Assembly: GCA_019694455.1 (NCBI GenBank)
Contig: JAIBBY010000022.1
Location: 1 to 64,000 of the forward strand
Direction of reading: 5' to 3'
DNA from: Pirellulales bacterium
Lineage (GTDB): Bacteria > Planctomycetota > Planctomycetia > Pirellulales > JAEUIK01
Length of the DNA stretch: 64,000 bases
Shown piece after piece: positions 44,854 through 54,082 of the stretch. How positions within the stretch are numbered: the first letter of the stretch is position 1; each line of letters starts with the position of its first letter. The notes below the pieces were generated by a model. It did not search any database. It was not told where the DNA came from and saw only the letters and a program-made list of their open reading frames with translations. Both the position numbers and the translations under genes were made by a program.

Positions 44854-46013
44854 CGATTCCCGCCGAAATCGTGGCGATCTGCCGACAGTGCGGCAGTGAA
44901 TTGGCGCCGGCGATGCGGGCCTGCCCTGGCTGCGGTCGCCTGGTATACGCCGATCGGCTGTCTGAACTCGCACTGGCCGCGAACGCCGCCAGCGACCGCG
45001 GCGATGCGACCGCCGCCATGGCCGCCTGGCGCGAGGCCTTGGAATTGCTGCCGGCGGATTCGCGGCAACATCAGGTGGTCGCGGCGAAGATCACGGAATT
45101 GGGCAGTCGCATCGAGCGCGGCAGCGGGGCCGCGTCGGCCGAACGCCAGTCACCCGCGCTACGATTGGCGGCGGGCGTGGGCGCGCTGGGCTTGCTGTTG
45201 TGGAAGCTCAAAGCGCTGTTGCTGGGGCTCACCAAGGGAACCACGCTGTTCACCATGCTCCTGTCGCTGGGCGCGTATTGGACGATGTGGGGCTGGAAGT
45301 TTGCGCTGGGGATGGTGCTGTCGATCTATGTGCATGAGATGGGGCACGTCTTTGCGCTGCGGCGTTATGGATTTCGCGCCGGCGCGCCGATGTTCATCCC
45401 GGGGCTGGGCGCGTTGATTCGGATGCAGCAGCAGGTGGTCAATCCCAAGGAGGACGCGGCGATCGGCCTGGCGGGGCCCATCTACGGACTGGGGGCCGCA
45501 CTGGTGGCGCTGGGCCTGTGGCGCGCGACCGAATTGCCGGTGTTTGCCGCGATCGCGGGCGTGGGAGCGTGGATCAACCTGTTTAATCTGATGCCGCTTG
45601 GCTCGCTGGACGGCGGGCGAGGCTTTCACGCCATGTCGCGCGCCCAGAGGTTGCTGGCCGCGCTGGCGGTGGGGGCGGCGTGGTGGCTGACCGGCGACGG
45701 GGTGCTGCTGCTGGTCGGCATCGTGGGACTAGCGCGCGTGCTGGGAGACAAGGCAGAGACCAAAGGCAGTGGCAAAACAACCGTTCTCTATATTCTTTTG
45801 GTGGCGTCGCTCACGGCGATTTCGCTGACGCGAACGCAGATCGAGATCGGCGACGAAGCGGCAGCGCTCGCGCCGCCGCGCACGGCTTTTTTCCAGAATT
45901 GGGAAATGTCGAAATCAGTGGGCGTGGCTAGTTGTCTTTTGGACGCGCATCGGGCGGCTCAAAAAACGCGGTCTGGTCAAAACTGGAGGACGCGGTTCCC
46001 ACCTCTGTCGTGA
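44850..46013 (+). CDS. M50-family (site-2-type) membrane metalloprotease with N-terminal zinc ribbon
   Basis: The protein has 387 residues from TTG 44850 (TTGA overlap with the upstream stop, GGAG 7 bp before). Residues 11-30 form a zinc ribbon CRQCG...CPGCG. Residues 35-85 are a TPR-like helical pair (SELALAANAASDRGDATAAMAAWREAL in part). The M50 core has YVHEMGHVFALRR and, further on, LFNLMPLGSLDGGR, the usual second motif, within five or six helices. Such proteases cleave within membranes, often on regulatory proteins. The last 29 codons lie opposite the Ser/Thr kinase gene and have an unusual composition. Confidence 0.87.
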   Translation: MTIPAEIVAICRQCGSELAPAMRACPGCGRLVYADRLSELALAANAASDRGDATAAMAAWREALELLPADSRQHQVVAAKITELGSRIERGSGAASAERQSPALRLAAGVGALGLLLWKLKALLLGLTKGTTLFTMLLSLGAYWTMWGWKFALGMVLSIYVHEMGHVFALRRYGFRAGAPMFIPGLGALIRMQQQVVNPKEDAAIGLAGPIYGLGAALVALGLWRATELPVFAAIAGVGAWINLFNLMPLGSLDGGRGFHAMSRAQRLLAALAVGAAWWLTGDGVLLLVGIVGLARVLGDKAETKGSGKTTVLYILLVASLTAISLTRTQIEIGDEAAALAPPRTAFFQNWEMSKSVGVASCLLDAHRAAQKTRSGQNWRTRFPPLS

Positions 46014-48249
46014 ACGAGGTGCTGCCAGAAGCGGCGGTCGCCGCGTTCCGATTAGCGGCGGTTTCCTGGCCGGTGGCGGCCGAAGATTGTGGAGGGCGCG
46101 CTTGACCGCGTTCGTGACGACTCCACCAAGCCTCCGCGTCGTCCAATGACCAATTCGAAGCGACACGATTGAGCATTGCCGCCAGATCGCGCGCCGTCTG
46201 CGGTCGCTTGGCGCGACTCTTTTCCAGACAGGCCAGGATCGCATGCTCGAGTTCGGCGGAGATCGACCGACCCAATCGCCGTGAGGGGGACTCGGGGATC
46301 GCCGTGAGGTGCTGTTGGCAAAGCTCGCGGAGCGTTTGGGCGCTGAACGCCGTTTGACCGGTCACCAGGAAGTAACCCACCGCGCCCACGGCATACAGGT
46401 CGCTGCAAGCATCGACCGAATCTGGCGTTTGGATGGATTCGGGCGACATGTAGAGCGGCGTGCCAGACATCTCGCTGCCGCCCTCGCGCCCTTCCTTCTC
46501 TTCGTCGATGGCTTTGACGAGGCCGAAGTCGAGCACCTTGACCACATCGGGCTCGGCGCCACGGCGATTGAGCATGATGTTCGCCGGCTTGATATCGCGA
46601 TGCACCAGACCCAGCGAGTGCGCTTCGAAAAGCGAGGCGCAGATTTGGCGCAAAATGCTGACGACACGACCCTCGGGCTGGGGACCGTACTGTTCGACCA
46701 AGGTTTGGAGATTGAGTCCGTCGAGGTACTCCATCGCGTAATAAAACACGCCCTCCGGAGTTCGACCGTAATCAAAAATCGCGACGGTGTGCGGGTTGTT
46801 GAGTTTGCAGGTGATCTGCACCTCGCGTTCAAACCGCTTGATCGACGCCTCGTTGACCCGTTCCACATCGAGCAGTTTGATCGCCGTGGCGCGGCGGAGC
46901 ATGGCGTGTTGCCCCATGTAGACGACCCCCATCGCGCCGGCGCCAATCTTCTCCAACAGGCGGTATTGTCCTAGTTGCTTGGCTTCGATGGTGGCCTTCT
47001 GGGCTTTGCGTTGGAGACGCGCCACAATGATCGTGAACACGAAAATCGCCAGCGCCCCCAGTCCCAGCAGAGCGAACATCGCGAAGAACGCCCGCTTCAA
47101 GATCGCCAACGGACGATAGGCCTCGCCGGTGTCAACTTCGGTGATGAGCCCCAACTGGTACTTGGGCAACCAGGACCAAACGCCCACCGAATATGACCCT
47201 CGATAGTCGCGATAGCCCTGCATATCGATTCCCGACGTGCCGGCCACGGCCGCGGCGCAGATCTTGGTAAGCGGCAACTCTCGCCGCCGGACCTTGGGGC
47301 GAAATCCCTGGGTCATGTCGCCACCGGGATCGCGAACCTGCAGATTCAAGATTGACGCGGCCAAATCCTCATCGGGCAAAAGGCCCAGCAGAATCAGAGT
47401 TTCGTCAAACCGGCTATTCGAGACCATCAAGCCGTCCTTGTTGACGGCATAGGTTTCACCCGTTTGACCAATCCGGCCAAGCTGCAGAATCGAAGTAAAT
47501 TCCTTCTCCGGGCGAATGCGAAACGCCAACACGCCGACGACTTGAAAACTATCGTTGCGGATCGGCGCGCATACGAACATCGTGGGCGTTCCGGTTCGTG
47601 TGCGCCCCGTAGCGTCCTTGAGGACCACTACGCTGGGCATGGGATTGGAGACGGTCGGCTCTCCATCCAGCGTGCGCGCAAGAAAACCGGCGTATTGCGG
47701 AATGACTTGCCCGACGAGTTCGGTGGCGGTCGCCGCCACGATGCGCAACTCGCGATCGGCCACCATGAATGCGACGAAGTCGTGGGCGGACATGCCCGGC
47801 TCTAACTCCTTTTCCAATTGCAGTCGCGCTTCGCTGTTGCCAGCGGAGCTGGCGGCCTGGTCGGGAGCGCTGGGAGCAGGTTGATCGGCGGCCGTGAGCA
47901 ATTGATTCACGTGTTTGCGGACATCCGTGTTGTTGGCCAACCCCACGGCGCTCGATTCCTGCACCGCGAACCACTTTTCGAGCATGGAGCGCTCGATATT
48001 CATGAGGGCTTGCAACTCCGACCGCAGGCTGTCCTCCATCGTTTGGTGGATCGAACGGTTAATCACGTAGCCGACGATCGCCAAAAGGAAAACTGCCACG
48101 ATCGGCCAAATCCAAAGCTGCTTTTTGAGCAACAGGCCCGTGCGCGACAGGCTGCGACCGAGCGAGGTCTGGCCAAAGGTCATGTGGGCTTCAACACGGT
48201 CGCGACTGCGCGTCAATCGTCGTGTATGTTTCGTGAAAAATTCCCACAT
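45928..48249 (-). CDS. Receptor-like serine/threonine protein kinase with extracytoplasmic sensor
   Basis: The protein has 773 residues. A transmembrane helix at about 45-63 and another at 387-410 bracket a periplasmic dCache-like sensor (FVAFMVADRELRIVAAT; IGQTGETYAVNKDGLMV). The cytoplasmic kinase runs from about 428 to 700: Gly loop IGAGAMGVVY, Lys 458 (ATAIKLL), catalytic loop HRDIKPANIML (Asp 552), DFGLVK (Asp 574) and GTPLYMSPE. The kinase is therefore at the C-terminal side of the sensor, reversed from the usual PknB layout. A Ser/Ala-rich tail of about 70 residues follows, overlapping the M50 gene. Confidence 0.93.
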   Translation of the reverse strand: MWEFFTKHTRRLTRSRDRVEAHMTFGQTSLGRSLSRTGLLLKKQLWIWPIVAVFLLAIVGYVINRSIHQTMEDSLRSELQALMNIERSMLEKWFAVQESSAVGLANNTDVRKHVNQLLTAADQPAPSAPDQAASSAGNSEARLQLEKELEPGMSAHDFVAFMVADRELRIVAATATELVGQVIPQYAGFLARTLDGEPTVSNPMPSVVVLKDATGRTRTGTPTMFVCAPIRNDSFQVVGVLAFRIRPEKEFTSILQLGRIGQTGETYAVNKDGLMVSNSRFDETLILLGLLPDEDLAASILNLQVRDPGGDMTQGFRPKVRRRELPLTKICAAAVAGTSGIDMQGYRDYRGSYSVGVWSWLPKYQLGLITEVDTGEAYRPLAILKRAFFAMFALLGLGALAIFVFTIIVARLQRKAQKATIEAKQLGQYRLLEKIGAGAMGVVYMGQHAMLRRATAIKLLDVERVNEASIKRFEREVQITCKLNNPHTVAIFDYGRTPEGVFYYAMEYLDGLNLQTLVEQYGPQPEGRVVSILRQICASLFEAHSLGLVHRDIKPANIMLNRRGAEPDVVKVLDFGLVKAIDEEKEGREGGSEMSGTPLYMSPESIQTPDSVDACSDLYAVGAVGYFLVTGQTAFSAQTLRELCQQHLTAIPESPSRRLGRSISAELEHAILACLEKSRAKRPQTARDLAAMLNRVASNWSLDDAEAWWSRHERGQARPPQSSAATGQETAANRNAATAASGSTSFTTEVGTASSSFDQTAFFEPPDARPKDN

Positions 48250-48403
48250 GAAATATCACCAGAAAGACGAGAAAATTGGCCAAACCAAGTCAAAGCGATC
48301 TTAATTGTGGGCCATTCAGCCAGCAACGAGATTCCAGCGCGTCCGTCGGCCAAGACCGCCAATGGCTCAACGGAGCGCGGGATGTGACCGCTTGGCTTAA
48401 CCC

Positions 48404-48991
48404 CTAAAGCCGAATGAGCTTCGGCGCGGGAATGACCTGCCCGGTCACGCGCTGGTGGCGGCGGCAGAGGGCGGCGAAGTCGTCGGCGAGCCAGTCATAA
48501 AGCTCCGCCGGGGGCGCGAGGCGCAGCCACTTTTCCACCAGGGCGCGGCACAGGTCGTCGTAGTCGCGCTCGCTTCGGCTGTGGGCGTAGCAGCGGCCGG
48601 CGAAGCGCCGCAGGTCGCCATCGAAGGCGGGGCCGATGTGCCACAACTCATGCACGATGGTGCAGAGTTTTTCGGCCAGCGGTTGCTGCAAGAAGCGCGG
48701 CAGGTAGAACCGCAGGATGTAAAGATACTCGGCGCCCGCGGGGTCAAAGAGGCGCTGCAGCGTCCAGCGCCGGCGACCGCGGAGCGATTGCAATTCGCCG
48801 CCGGCGAAGCGCAGCGGCGTGAGCGAGGCTTGCAGGCCGTGCGCGCGGCCGTTGCGGGCGCGACTCCAGGCGATGGCCACCCGCGCGACGTCGATGTGCG
48901 CCAGCTCGGGCAGGCGACTGGTCAGATCGTCGCAGACTCGCCGGATGGCGGCGGTGAAGTCGAAGCCGGTTTGAGCCGCGTGCCAAGTCAT
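48404..48991 (-). CDS. Putative metallopeptidase (HExxH-like)
   Basis: The protein has 195 residues from ATG 48991. It carries IVHELWHIGPAFDGDLRRF, in which HELWH has the HExxH form. The N-terminal part has RVCDDLTSRLPELAHIDVARVAIAWSRARNGRAHG. No signal peptide is visible, so it would be cytosolic. Downstream residues that could complete the zinc site include GRCYAHS. It lies 34 bp after rplQ on the same strand and is probably read from the ribosomal transcript. Confidence 0.75.
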   Translation of the reverse strand: MTWHAAQTGFDFTAAIRRVCDDLTSRLPELAHIDVARVAIAWSRARNGRAHGLQASLTPLRFAGGELQSLRGRRRWTLQRLFDPAGAEYLYILRFYLPRFLQQPLAEKLCTIVHELWHIGPAFDGDLRRFAGRCYAHSRSERDYDDLCRALVEKWLRLAPPAELYDWLADDFAALCRRHQRVTGQVIPAPKLIRL

Positions 48992-49025
48992 CCGTGACTC
49001 GCGTGTTGGCGGCGCCACGGCAGGA

Positions 49026-49607
49026 CTACCGGGCGTCGGCCGTTTCGCCTTCGAACTTTGGCGCCGGGGCGCGCTGCGTGACGCGATCGCGGACACCGAC
49101 AAACTCGATGATCGCCCGCGCGCCGGCATCGCCCAGCCGCGGCTTGGCGAGTTTGAGGATGCGGGTGTAACCTCCGGGCCGATCGACGAAGCGGGGCGCC
49201 ACCGAATCGAACAAGACGCGCACGGCGTCTTTGTTGCCCAACAACCGCAGGGCGCGGCGCCGGGCGGCGACCACCGGAGCCATGGCGGCGACCCACTTGG
49301 CGTGTTGATCGCTCTCGCGCCAGGCCTTCCAGCCTTGCGTGCCGCGCTCGTCCTTGGCGGCGAACTGGCCCGCCTTCTCCAGGTGCGGCAGCGCACGGCG
49401 CGCGATCGTCACGCACTTTTCCACGTAAGGCCGAATTTCCTTGGCCTTGGGCAGCGTGGTGACAATGCGACCCTTGATCTTGGGATCGTTATCGAGGCCG
49501 ATCGGCTCGAGCTCGGTGAGCAGCAGGCTGGACGCCATGTTGCGGTACATGGCCTTGCGATGGCTGGGGGAGCGGCCGAGCACTCGGCCTTTTCTGCGAT
49601 GTCTCAT
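49026..49607 (-). CDS. rplQ: 50S ribosomal protein L17
   Basis: The protein has 193 residues against about 127 in E. coli. The core is clear: MRHRRKGRVLGRSPSHRKAMYRNMASSLL, RIVTTLPKAKEIRPYVEK, VAPRFVDRPGGYTRILKL. Compared with E. coli there is an extra 15-20 residues after position 30 (TELEPIGLDNDPKIKG) and about 45 residues inserted near 75-118 (KDERGTQGWKAWRESDQHAKW in part). It ends the alpha-type part of the cluster. Confidence 0.96.
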   Translation of the reverse strand: MRHRRKGRVLGRSPSHRKAMYRNMASSLLLTELEPIGLDNDPKIKGRIVTTLPKAKEIRPYVEKCVTIARRALPHLEKAGQFAAKDERGTQGWKAWRESDQHAKWVAAMAPVVAARRRALRLLGNKDAVRVLFDSVAPRFVDRPGGYTRILKLAKPRLGDAGARAIIEFVGVRDRVTQRAPAPKFEGETADAR

Positions 49608-49674
49608 GGCGATCGATCCCGTCGGATAATTTCGCGGACTGTGATTTTTAACTTAGGCGGAATGCTGATGTCGA

Positions 49675-50658
49675 TCAGCGCGACCCGGCCGGGACACGCA
49701 TGCCGAGCCGCAGGCCCAGGTCGGTCAGCTTTTCCTTGACTTCGTTGAGCGTGGTATCGCCGAAATTGCGCACTTCGAGGAGTTGCTCCTCTGCCCGCTG
49801 CACCAGATCGCGGAGGCTGTGGATGTTCTCGGACTCGAGGCAGTTCATCGCGCGGACCGAGAGGTTGAGCTCGGAGAGGCTCATGCCCAGCTTGGCCTCG
49901 AGCGCGGCGTCGCCGGCGCCGCCGCGGCGCGGCTCGGCATGGACCGAGGGGCCCAACTCGGCGTACTGCACGAACGGGTTGATGTGCTTGCGCAAAATCT
50001 TGGCCGCCTCCACCAGCGCCATCTCGGGCGTCACGGTGCCGTTGGTCCAGATTTCGAGCGTCAGCTTGTCGTAGTTGGTCTTTTGACCCACGCGGGTTTC
50101 TTCCACCTCGTAGCGGACGCGGATCACCGGGCTAAAGACGGCGTCAACCGGAATGATGCCGATCTCTTGCGATTGCTGGTCGCGCTCGGCCACCGCCTCG
50201 TAGCCGCGGCCATTCTCGACCACCATCTCCATCACAAAGGGGATGTCCTGCGTGAGGGTGGCGATCACGTGGTCTTTGTTGATCACCTCCACCGCCTCGT
50301 CGGTCTTGACGTCGGCGCCGGTGACCAGCCCCTTGGTGTTCTTTTCGATCCGCACCACCTTGGTCTGTTCGCTGTAGTTCTTGAAGATCAGCGACTTGCA
50401 GTTGAGGACGATGTCGGTCATATCCTCGACCACGCCCGGCAGGGTGGTGAACTCGTGCTGGGCGCCGTGGATCTTGATCTGCGTGACGGCGCTCCCCTCC
50501 AGGCTGGACAAGAGCACGCGGCGCAGGCTATTGCCGATGGTCGATCCGAAGCCGCGTTCGAACGGCTCGGCGACAAACTTGCCATAGGTCGACGACAACG
50601 TCGCGCGCTCGGCGGCGACTTGACTGGGCAGTTCGAGACCACGCCATCGAATACGCAT
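49675..50658 (-). CDS. rpoA: DNA-directed RNA polymerase subunit alpha
   Basis: The protein has 327 residues. The N-terminal assembly domain has [22 protein letters not shown] and [14 protein letters not shown]. The C-terminal domain (about 255-320) has [24 protein letters not shown] and [16 protein letters not shown]. It forms the dimer on which polymerase assembles and contacts upstream promoter elements and activators. Order rpsD-rpoA-rplQ is canonical. Confidence 0.98.
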   Translation of the reverse strand: MRIRWRGLELPSQVAAERATLSSTYGKFVAEPFERGFGSTIGNSLRRVLLSSLEGSAVTQIKIHGAQHEFTTLPGVVEDMTDIVLNCKSLIFKNYSEQTKVVRIEKNTKGLVTGADVKTDEAVEVINKDHVIATLTQDIPFVMEMVVENGRGYEAVAERDQQSQEIGIIPVDAVFSPVIRVRYEVEETRVGQKTNYDKLTLEIWTNGTVTPEMALVEAAKILRKHINPFVQYAELGPSVHAEPRRGGAGDAALEAKLGMSLSELNLSVRAMNCLESENIHSLRDLVQRAEEQLLEVRNFGDTTLNEVKEKLTDLGLRLGMRVPAGSR

Positions 50659-50764
50659 GGACCGTCTCCATTTGCAAAGGCGAATGGCCGCGCCTCCCAG
50701 GCGGGGCCAGACTGTGTGTTGTTTGTAACGGGCGTTGTGTGCGGTTCGTCGCGGGGCGTGTTGA

Positions 50765-51391
50765 CTAGCGCGACACCAACTCGACGATCAACTGCGTTTG
50801 CACCGGCAGCGACACGTCTTCGGCGTCGGGCAGGCGAGTGACAATTCCCTCGGGCAGGTCGCCTTCGATCACGCTCAAGAAGTCGGGCACCTGGCGCTGA
50901 TTCTCGGCCATGTTCGACTGCACGAATTGCACGCTCTTGGGGCGATTTTTGACGCGAATCACGTCTCCGGCGCGGACCAGATAACTGGGGATGTCGACCC
51001 GGCGGCCGTTGATCGTAACATGGCCGTGATTGACCAACTGGCGGGCCTGAGCGCGGCTCAGCCCCCAACCGAGGCGATGGATGATGTTGTCCAGGCGGCG
51101 CTCGAGCAGGCTCATCAGCGTGCTGCCGGTGTTGCCTTTGGAGCGCTCGGCCATGGTGACATAGGTGCGGAACTGGCGCTCCAGCACGCCGTAGTAATGC
51201 TTGACCTTCTGCTTTTCGCGCAGGTGCACGCCGTAGTCGGTGAGCTTGGCGCGACGCGACTGGTTCATGCCGGGGGGCGAGCTGCGGCGCTCGACCGCGC
51301 ATTTGGGGGTGTCGCAGCGATTGCCTTTGAGAAACAGCTTGAGGCCTTCGCGGCGACAGAGCCGGCAAACCGGACCAACGTGACGAGCCAT
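50765..51391 (-). CDS. rpsD: 30S ribosomal protein S4
   Basis: The protein has 208 residues. The N-terminal zinc-binding set C9, C12, C26 and C31 (VCRLCRREG...RCDTPKC) makes it the C+ type. The S4 domain has [33 protein letters not shown]4 is a primary 16S rRNA binder in the 30S body. It lies 91 bp after rpsK. Confidence 0.98.
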   Translation of the reverse strand: MARHVGPVCRLCRREGLKLFLKGNRCDTPKCAVERRSSPPGMNQSRRAKLTDYGVHLREKQKVKHYYGVLERQFRTYVTMAERSKGNTGSTLMSLLERRLDNIIHRLGWGLSRAQARQLVNHGHVTINGRRVDIPSYLVRAGDVIRVKNRPKSVQFVQSNMAENQRQVPDFLSVIEGDLPEGIVTRLPDAEDVSLPVQTQLIVELVSR

Positions 51392-51482
51392 GAGTACCTA
51401 AACCTTGATCGACTGCAAAGGTGAGTTGTGGGGTGTAATGCGGGCCGGCGAGCGTGTTTGCCGCGCGGCGAAATAGCGGAGT

Positions 51483-51884
51483 TTAGACGCGGCGCTTCTT
51501 GGGAGGGCGACAACCGTTGTGCGGCAGCGGGGTGATATCTTCGATCGAGCGGATGGTCATGCCCGCGGCCTGTAGCGCGGTGATGGCGCTCTCGCGTCCG
51601 GAACCTGGCCCGCGCACGCGCACGTCCAATTCTTTGACGCCGAACTTGGAGGCCTTTTCAGCGGCTTGCTGCGCGGCCATCTGGCCGGCGAAGGGAGTGC
51701 TCTTGCGGCTTCCCTTGTAGCCCGCCGTGCCGGCGCTCGACCAGCACAAGGTGTCGCCCTTGGTGTCGGTGATGGTGACCGTGGTGTTGTTGAAGGTCGC
51801 CTTGATGTAGGCGATGCCGGCGGTGACGTTGCGCCGCGTCTTGCGACGTTTGGCGCCGGCCGAGCTCGCTGCTGCCTTACCCAC
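51483..51884 (-). CDS. rpsK: 30S ribosomal protein S11
   Basis: The protein has 133 residues, with [40 protein letters not shown] and the C-terminal [18 protein letters not shown]. All are S11 hallmarks. S11 sits on the 30S platform near the Shine-Dalgarno helix. Confidence 0.98.
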   Translation of the reverse strand: MGKAAASSAGAKRRKTRRNVTAGIAYIKATFNNTTVTITDTKGDTLCWSSAGTAGYKGSRKSTPFAGQMAAQQAAEKASKFGVKELDVRVRGPGSGRESAITALQAAGMTIRSIEDITPLPHNGCRPPKKRRV

Positions 51885-51939
51885 TCGATTGAACTCCCTG
51901 TGTGATGACTTCGCTAAAACTTGCCGAACCTGGCCGCGA

Positions 51940-52323
51940 TTAGCGGAGGTCCTTCACGCCCTTCTTGCCGGCCACGGTCTTCTTGGGGCCCTTGCGGGTA
52001 CGGGCGTTGGTCTTGGTTCGTTGGCCGCGCACCGGCAAACCACGACGATGCCGGATGCCGCGATAGCAGTTGATGTCGCGCAGCCGCGCGATGTTCTGCG
52101 CCAGTTGACGACGCAACTGGCCTTCGACGGTGTAATCTTTGTCGAGCAGCACCGAGATGCGGGCCAGCTCGTCTTCGGCCAGTTCGCGGGCATGGGCCTG
52201 CGGATTGACTCCGGCCTTTTGGCAGAGCTCTAGCGCCGACTTGGGACCAACGCCATACAGGTACGTGAGCGACACCCAAGCGGGCTTGTCGTTCGGGATA
52301 TCTACACCCATCAGACGAGGCAT
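51940..52323 (-). CDS. rpsM: 30S ribosomal protein S13
   Basis: The protein has 127 residues. It begins [26 protein letters not shown], contains the helix-two-turn-helix segment and ends with the basic tail [27 protein letters not shown] that reaches the decoding site. Confidence 0.98.
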   Translation of the reverse strand: MPRLMGVDIPNDKPAWVSLTYLYGVGPKSALELCQKAGVNPQAHARELAEDELARISVLLDKDYTVEGQLRRQLAQNIARLRDINCYRGIRHRRGLPVRGQRTKTNARTRKGPKKTVAGKKGVKDLR

Positions 52324-52388
52324 GAACCGATTCTCCCTACGCGGCGGGGCCGCGATGCATCCCTAGTGGCGCCAAAAAGCGCTAAATC

Positions 52389-52502
52389 TTAACCCTGACG
52401 CTGCTTATGACGTGGATTGTTGCAGACCACAAAGACCACGCCGCGCCGGCGCACGATCTTGCAATGCTCACAAATCCGCTTGACGCTTGCGCGAACCTTC
52501 AT
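52389..52502 (-). CDS. rpmJ: 50S ribosomal protein L36
   Basis: A 37-residue frame reads [20 protein letters not shown] and ends [11 protein letters not shown]. The zinc ligands C11, C14, C27 and H32 are all present (C+ type). It is the first gene after the internal promoter and precedes rpsM as usual. infA, often found just upstream of rpmJ, is absent. Confidence 0.97.
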   Translation of the reverse strand: MKVRASVKRICEHCKIVRRRGVVFVVCNNPRHKQRQG

Positions 52503-52547
52503 GACCGCAATCCTTGACCGCTCTAGTGGCTAGGTCGAAAGCACCTA

Positions 52548-52577
52548 AGTATATGAGTCCTGGCCGTTCCAACGCAA
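52548..52577 (-). promoter_or_regulatory. Internal promoter for rpmJ-rpsM-rpsK-rpsD-rpoA-rplQ
   Basis: On the minus strand TTGCGT (52577-52572) and TATACT (52553-52548) are 18 bp apart. The start near 52541 would give a leader of about 38 nt before rpmJ. It sits in a 159-bp gap (52503-52661) after map, which also holds a CCGCCA-AA-TGGCGG hairpin close to the map stop. Confidence 0.6.
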
Positions 52578-52661
52578 GGCACTACGGCGTGATTTTTGCT
52601 CCCCGCCGGTTGGTTTTCGCTGGCGGCTTTTGCTGTCCCGCCATTTGGCGGCGCTAGACCC

Positions 52662-53447
52662 TCACGGCGCCGGCTGATCGGGGGGGCCGGTGAGCACGTA
52701 GGGGCCGTTTTGCGTCATCGCAATCGTGTGTTCGAAGTGGGCGCTCGGCTTGCCGTCGTGAGTCGACTGGGTCCAATGGTCGGCGAGCGCCTTGACGCGT
52801 TTGCCCCCCATGTTGACCATCGGCTCGACGGCGATCACCAACCCCGGCTCCAGCTTGAAATCGCCGTTGCGACGCAGCGAGCCGCTGACAAAGTTTGGCA
52901 CCTGCGGGTCTTCGTGCATGTCGCGGCCAATCCCGTGGCCGACGAAACATTCGACCACCGAGAAGTTGGCGTCTTTGACATAGCGTTCCATCTCGCCGGC
53001 CACCTCGCTCCATACCTTGGCGGTGGCCATCTTTTCAATGGCCACCTGCAAAGCGCCTTTGGTGATGTCCAAGAGCCGCGCCACGTCTGGCGCCACCTGG
53101 CCCACCGGATGGGTGTAGGCGGAGTCGCCGCACCAGCCATCGAACTTCACCCCGATGTCGATGCTAACGATGTCTCCTTCTTTGAGCTGGCGCGGACCGG
53201 GAATGCCATGCACCACTTCGTCGTTGACCGAGATGCACGAGGCGGCGGGGAACGGGATTTTGCCCGGCACCCCTTTGAAGAGCGGAATGCCGCCGCAGTT
53301 GACAATGTGCTCGTCGATGGCGGCGTCGATTGCGCCGGTGGTGACGCCGGGGCGGACCATCTCGCGGGCGATCTGGTGGGCCTGCCAGACCACCAGGCCG
53401 GCCTTGCGCATCAGCGCGATCTCGCGTGGGGAACGAAGGGTATGCAC
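52662..53447 (-). CDS. map: Methionine aminopeptidase, type I
   Basis: The protein has 261 residues. The five metal ligands can be traced: Asp in VSIDIGVKFDGWCGDSAYT (two Asp), His in CFVGHGIGRDMHEDP, and two Glu in VIAVEPMV and SAHFEHT. CISVNDEVVHGIPG is the family signature. It removes the initiator Met from nascent proteins. It lies between adk and rpmJ, with the usual gene order. Confidence 0.97.
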   Translation of the reverse strand: MHTLRSPREIALMRKAGLVVWQAHQIAREMVRPGVTTGAIDAAIDEHIVNCGGIPLFKGVPGKIPFPAASCISVNDEVVHGIPGPRQLKEGDIVSIDIGVKFDGWCGDSAYTHPVGQVAPDVARLLDITKGALQVAIEKMATAKVWSEVAGEMERYVKDANFSVVECFVGHGIGRDMHEDPQVPNFVSGSLRRNGDFKLEPGLVIAVEPMVNMGGKRVKALADHWTQSTHDGKPSAHFEHTIAMTQNGPYVLTGPPDQPAP

Positions 53448-53466
53448 GGTAGGGGGCGTTTGTTTT

Positions 53467-54033
53467 CTAGGCGGTGGGTGTGTGGCGTTGGATAGCTTGC
53501 ATGATGCGCTGAAAGACTTCTTCCGTCGTACCGATGGCGTCGATCGCCTCCATCAATCCTTTGTCGGAGTAGTAACGAATCAAGGGACGGGTTTGATCCT
53601 GGAAAGAGCGGAGCCGTTGGCGAATGATCTCGGGGTTGTCGTCGGACCGACCGCGGTCTGACAGTCGGCGCGTCAACTCGGCCTCGTCGACCACCAGTTC
53701 GATCACCACATCCAACGGAGTGCCCTGCTGATGCAGGTATTCGTCGAGCGCTTTGGCCTGCCCCAGGGTACGCGGAAAGCCGTCGAGCAGATAGCCGCGC
53801 TGACAATCGGGTTGCACCAACCGCTCGCCAATGAGTTGCAAAATCAAGGGATCGGGCACCAGTTGCCCGGTGTTGATGTAGTCGCTAGCCAGCCGGCCGA
53901 GCCGGGTTTTTTCTTGTTGAGCCTTGCGCAACATTTCGCCGGTGCTCAGGTGCAGGATCCCGAGCTCGCGAATCATGTTGGCCGATTGGGTACCTTTTCC
54001 GGCTCCGGGCGGACCGATGAAGACTATCCGCAT
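53467..54033 (-). CDS. adk: Adenylate kinase
   Basis: The protein has 188 residues, a short (LID-less or short-LID) type. The P loop is GPPGAGKGTQS; LLDGFPRTLGQAKALDEYL and LIGERL follow; RLSDRGRSDDNPEIIRQRL is the reduced LID region with catalytic arginines. It interconverts ATP, AMP and ADP. The start overlaps nothing; secY lies 49 bp upstream. Confidence 0.97.
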   Translation of the reverse strand: MRIVFIGPPGAGKGTQSANMIRELGILHLSTGEMLRKAQQEKTRLGRLASDYINTGQLVPDPLILQLIGERLVQPDCQRGYLLDGFPRTLGQAKALDEYLHQQGTPLDVVIELVVDEAELTRRLSDRGRSDDNPEIIRQRLRSFQDQTRPLIRYYSDKGLMEAIDAIGTTEEVFQRIMQAIQRHTPTA

Positions 54034-54082
54034 GGGCGCACTCTCGGAGCCTGCGACGCCGGCTTTGACCGGCGTCCGGCGG

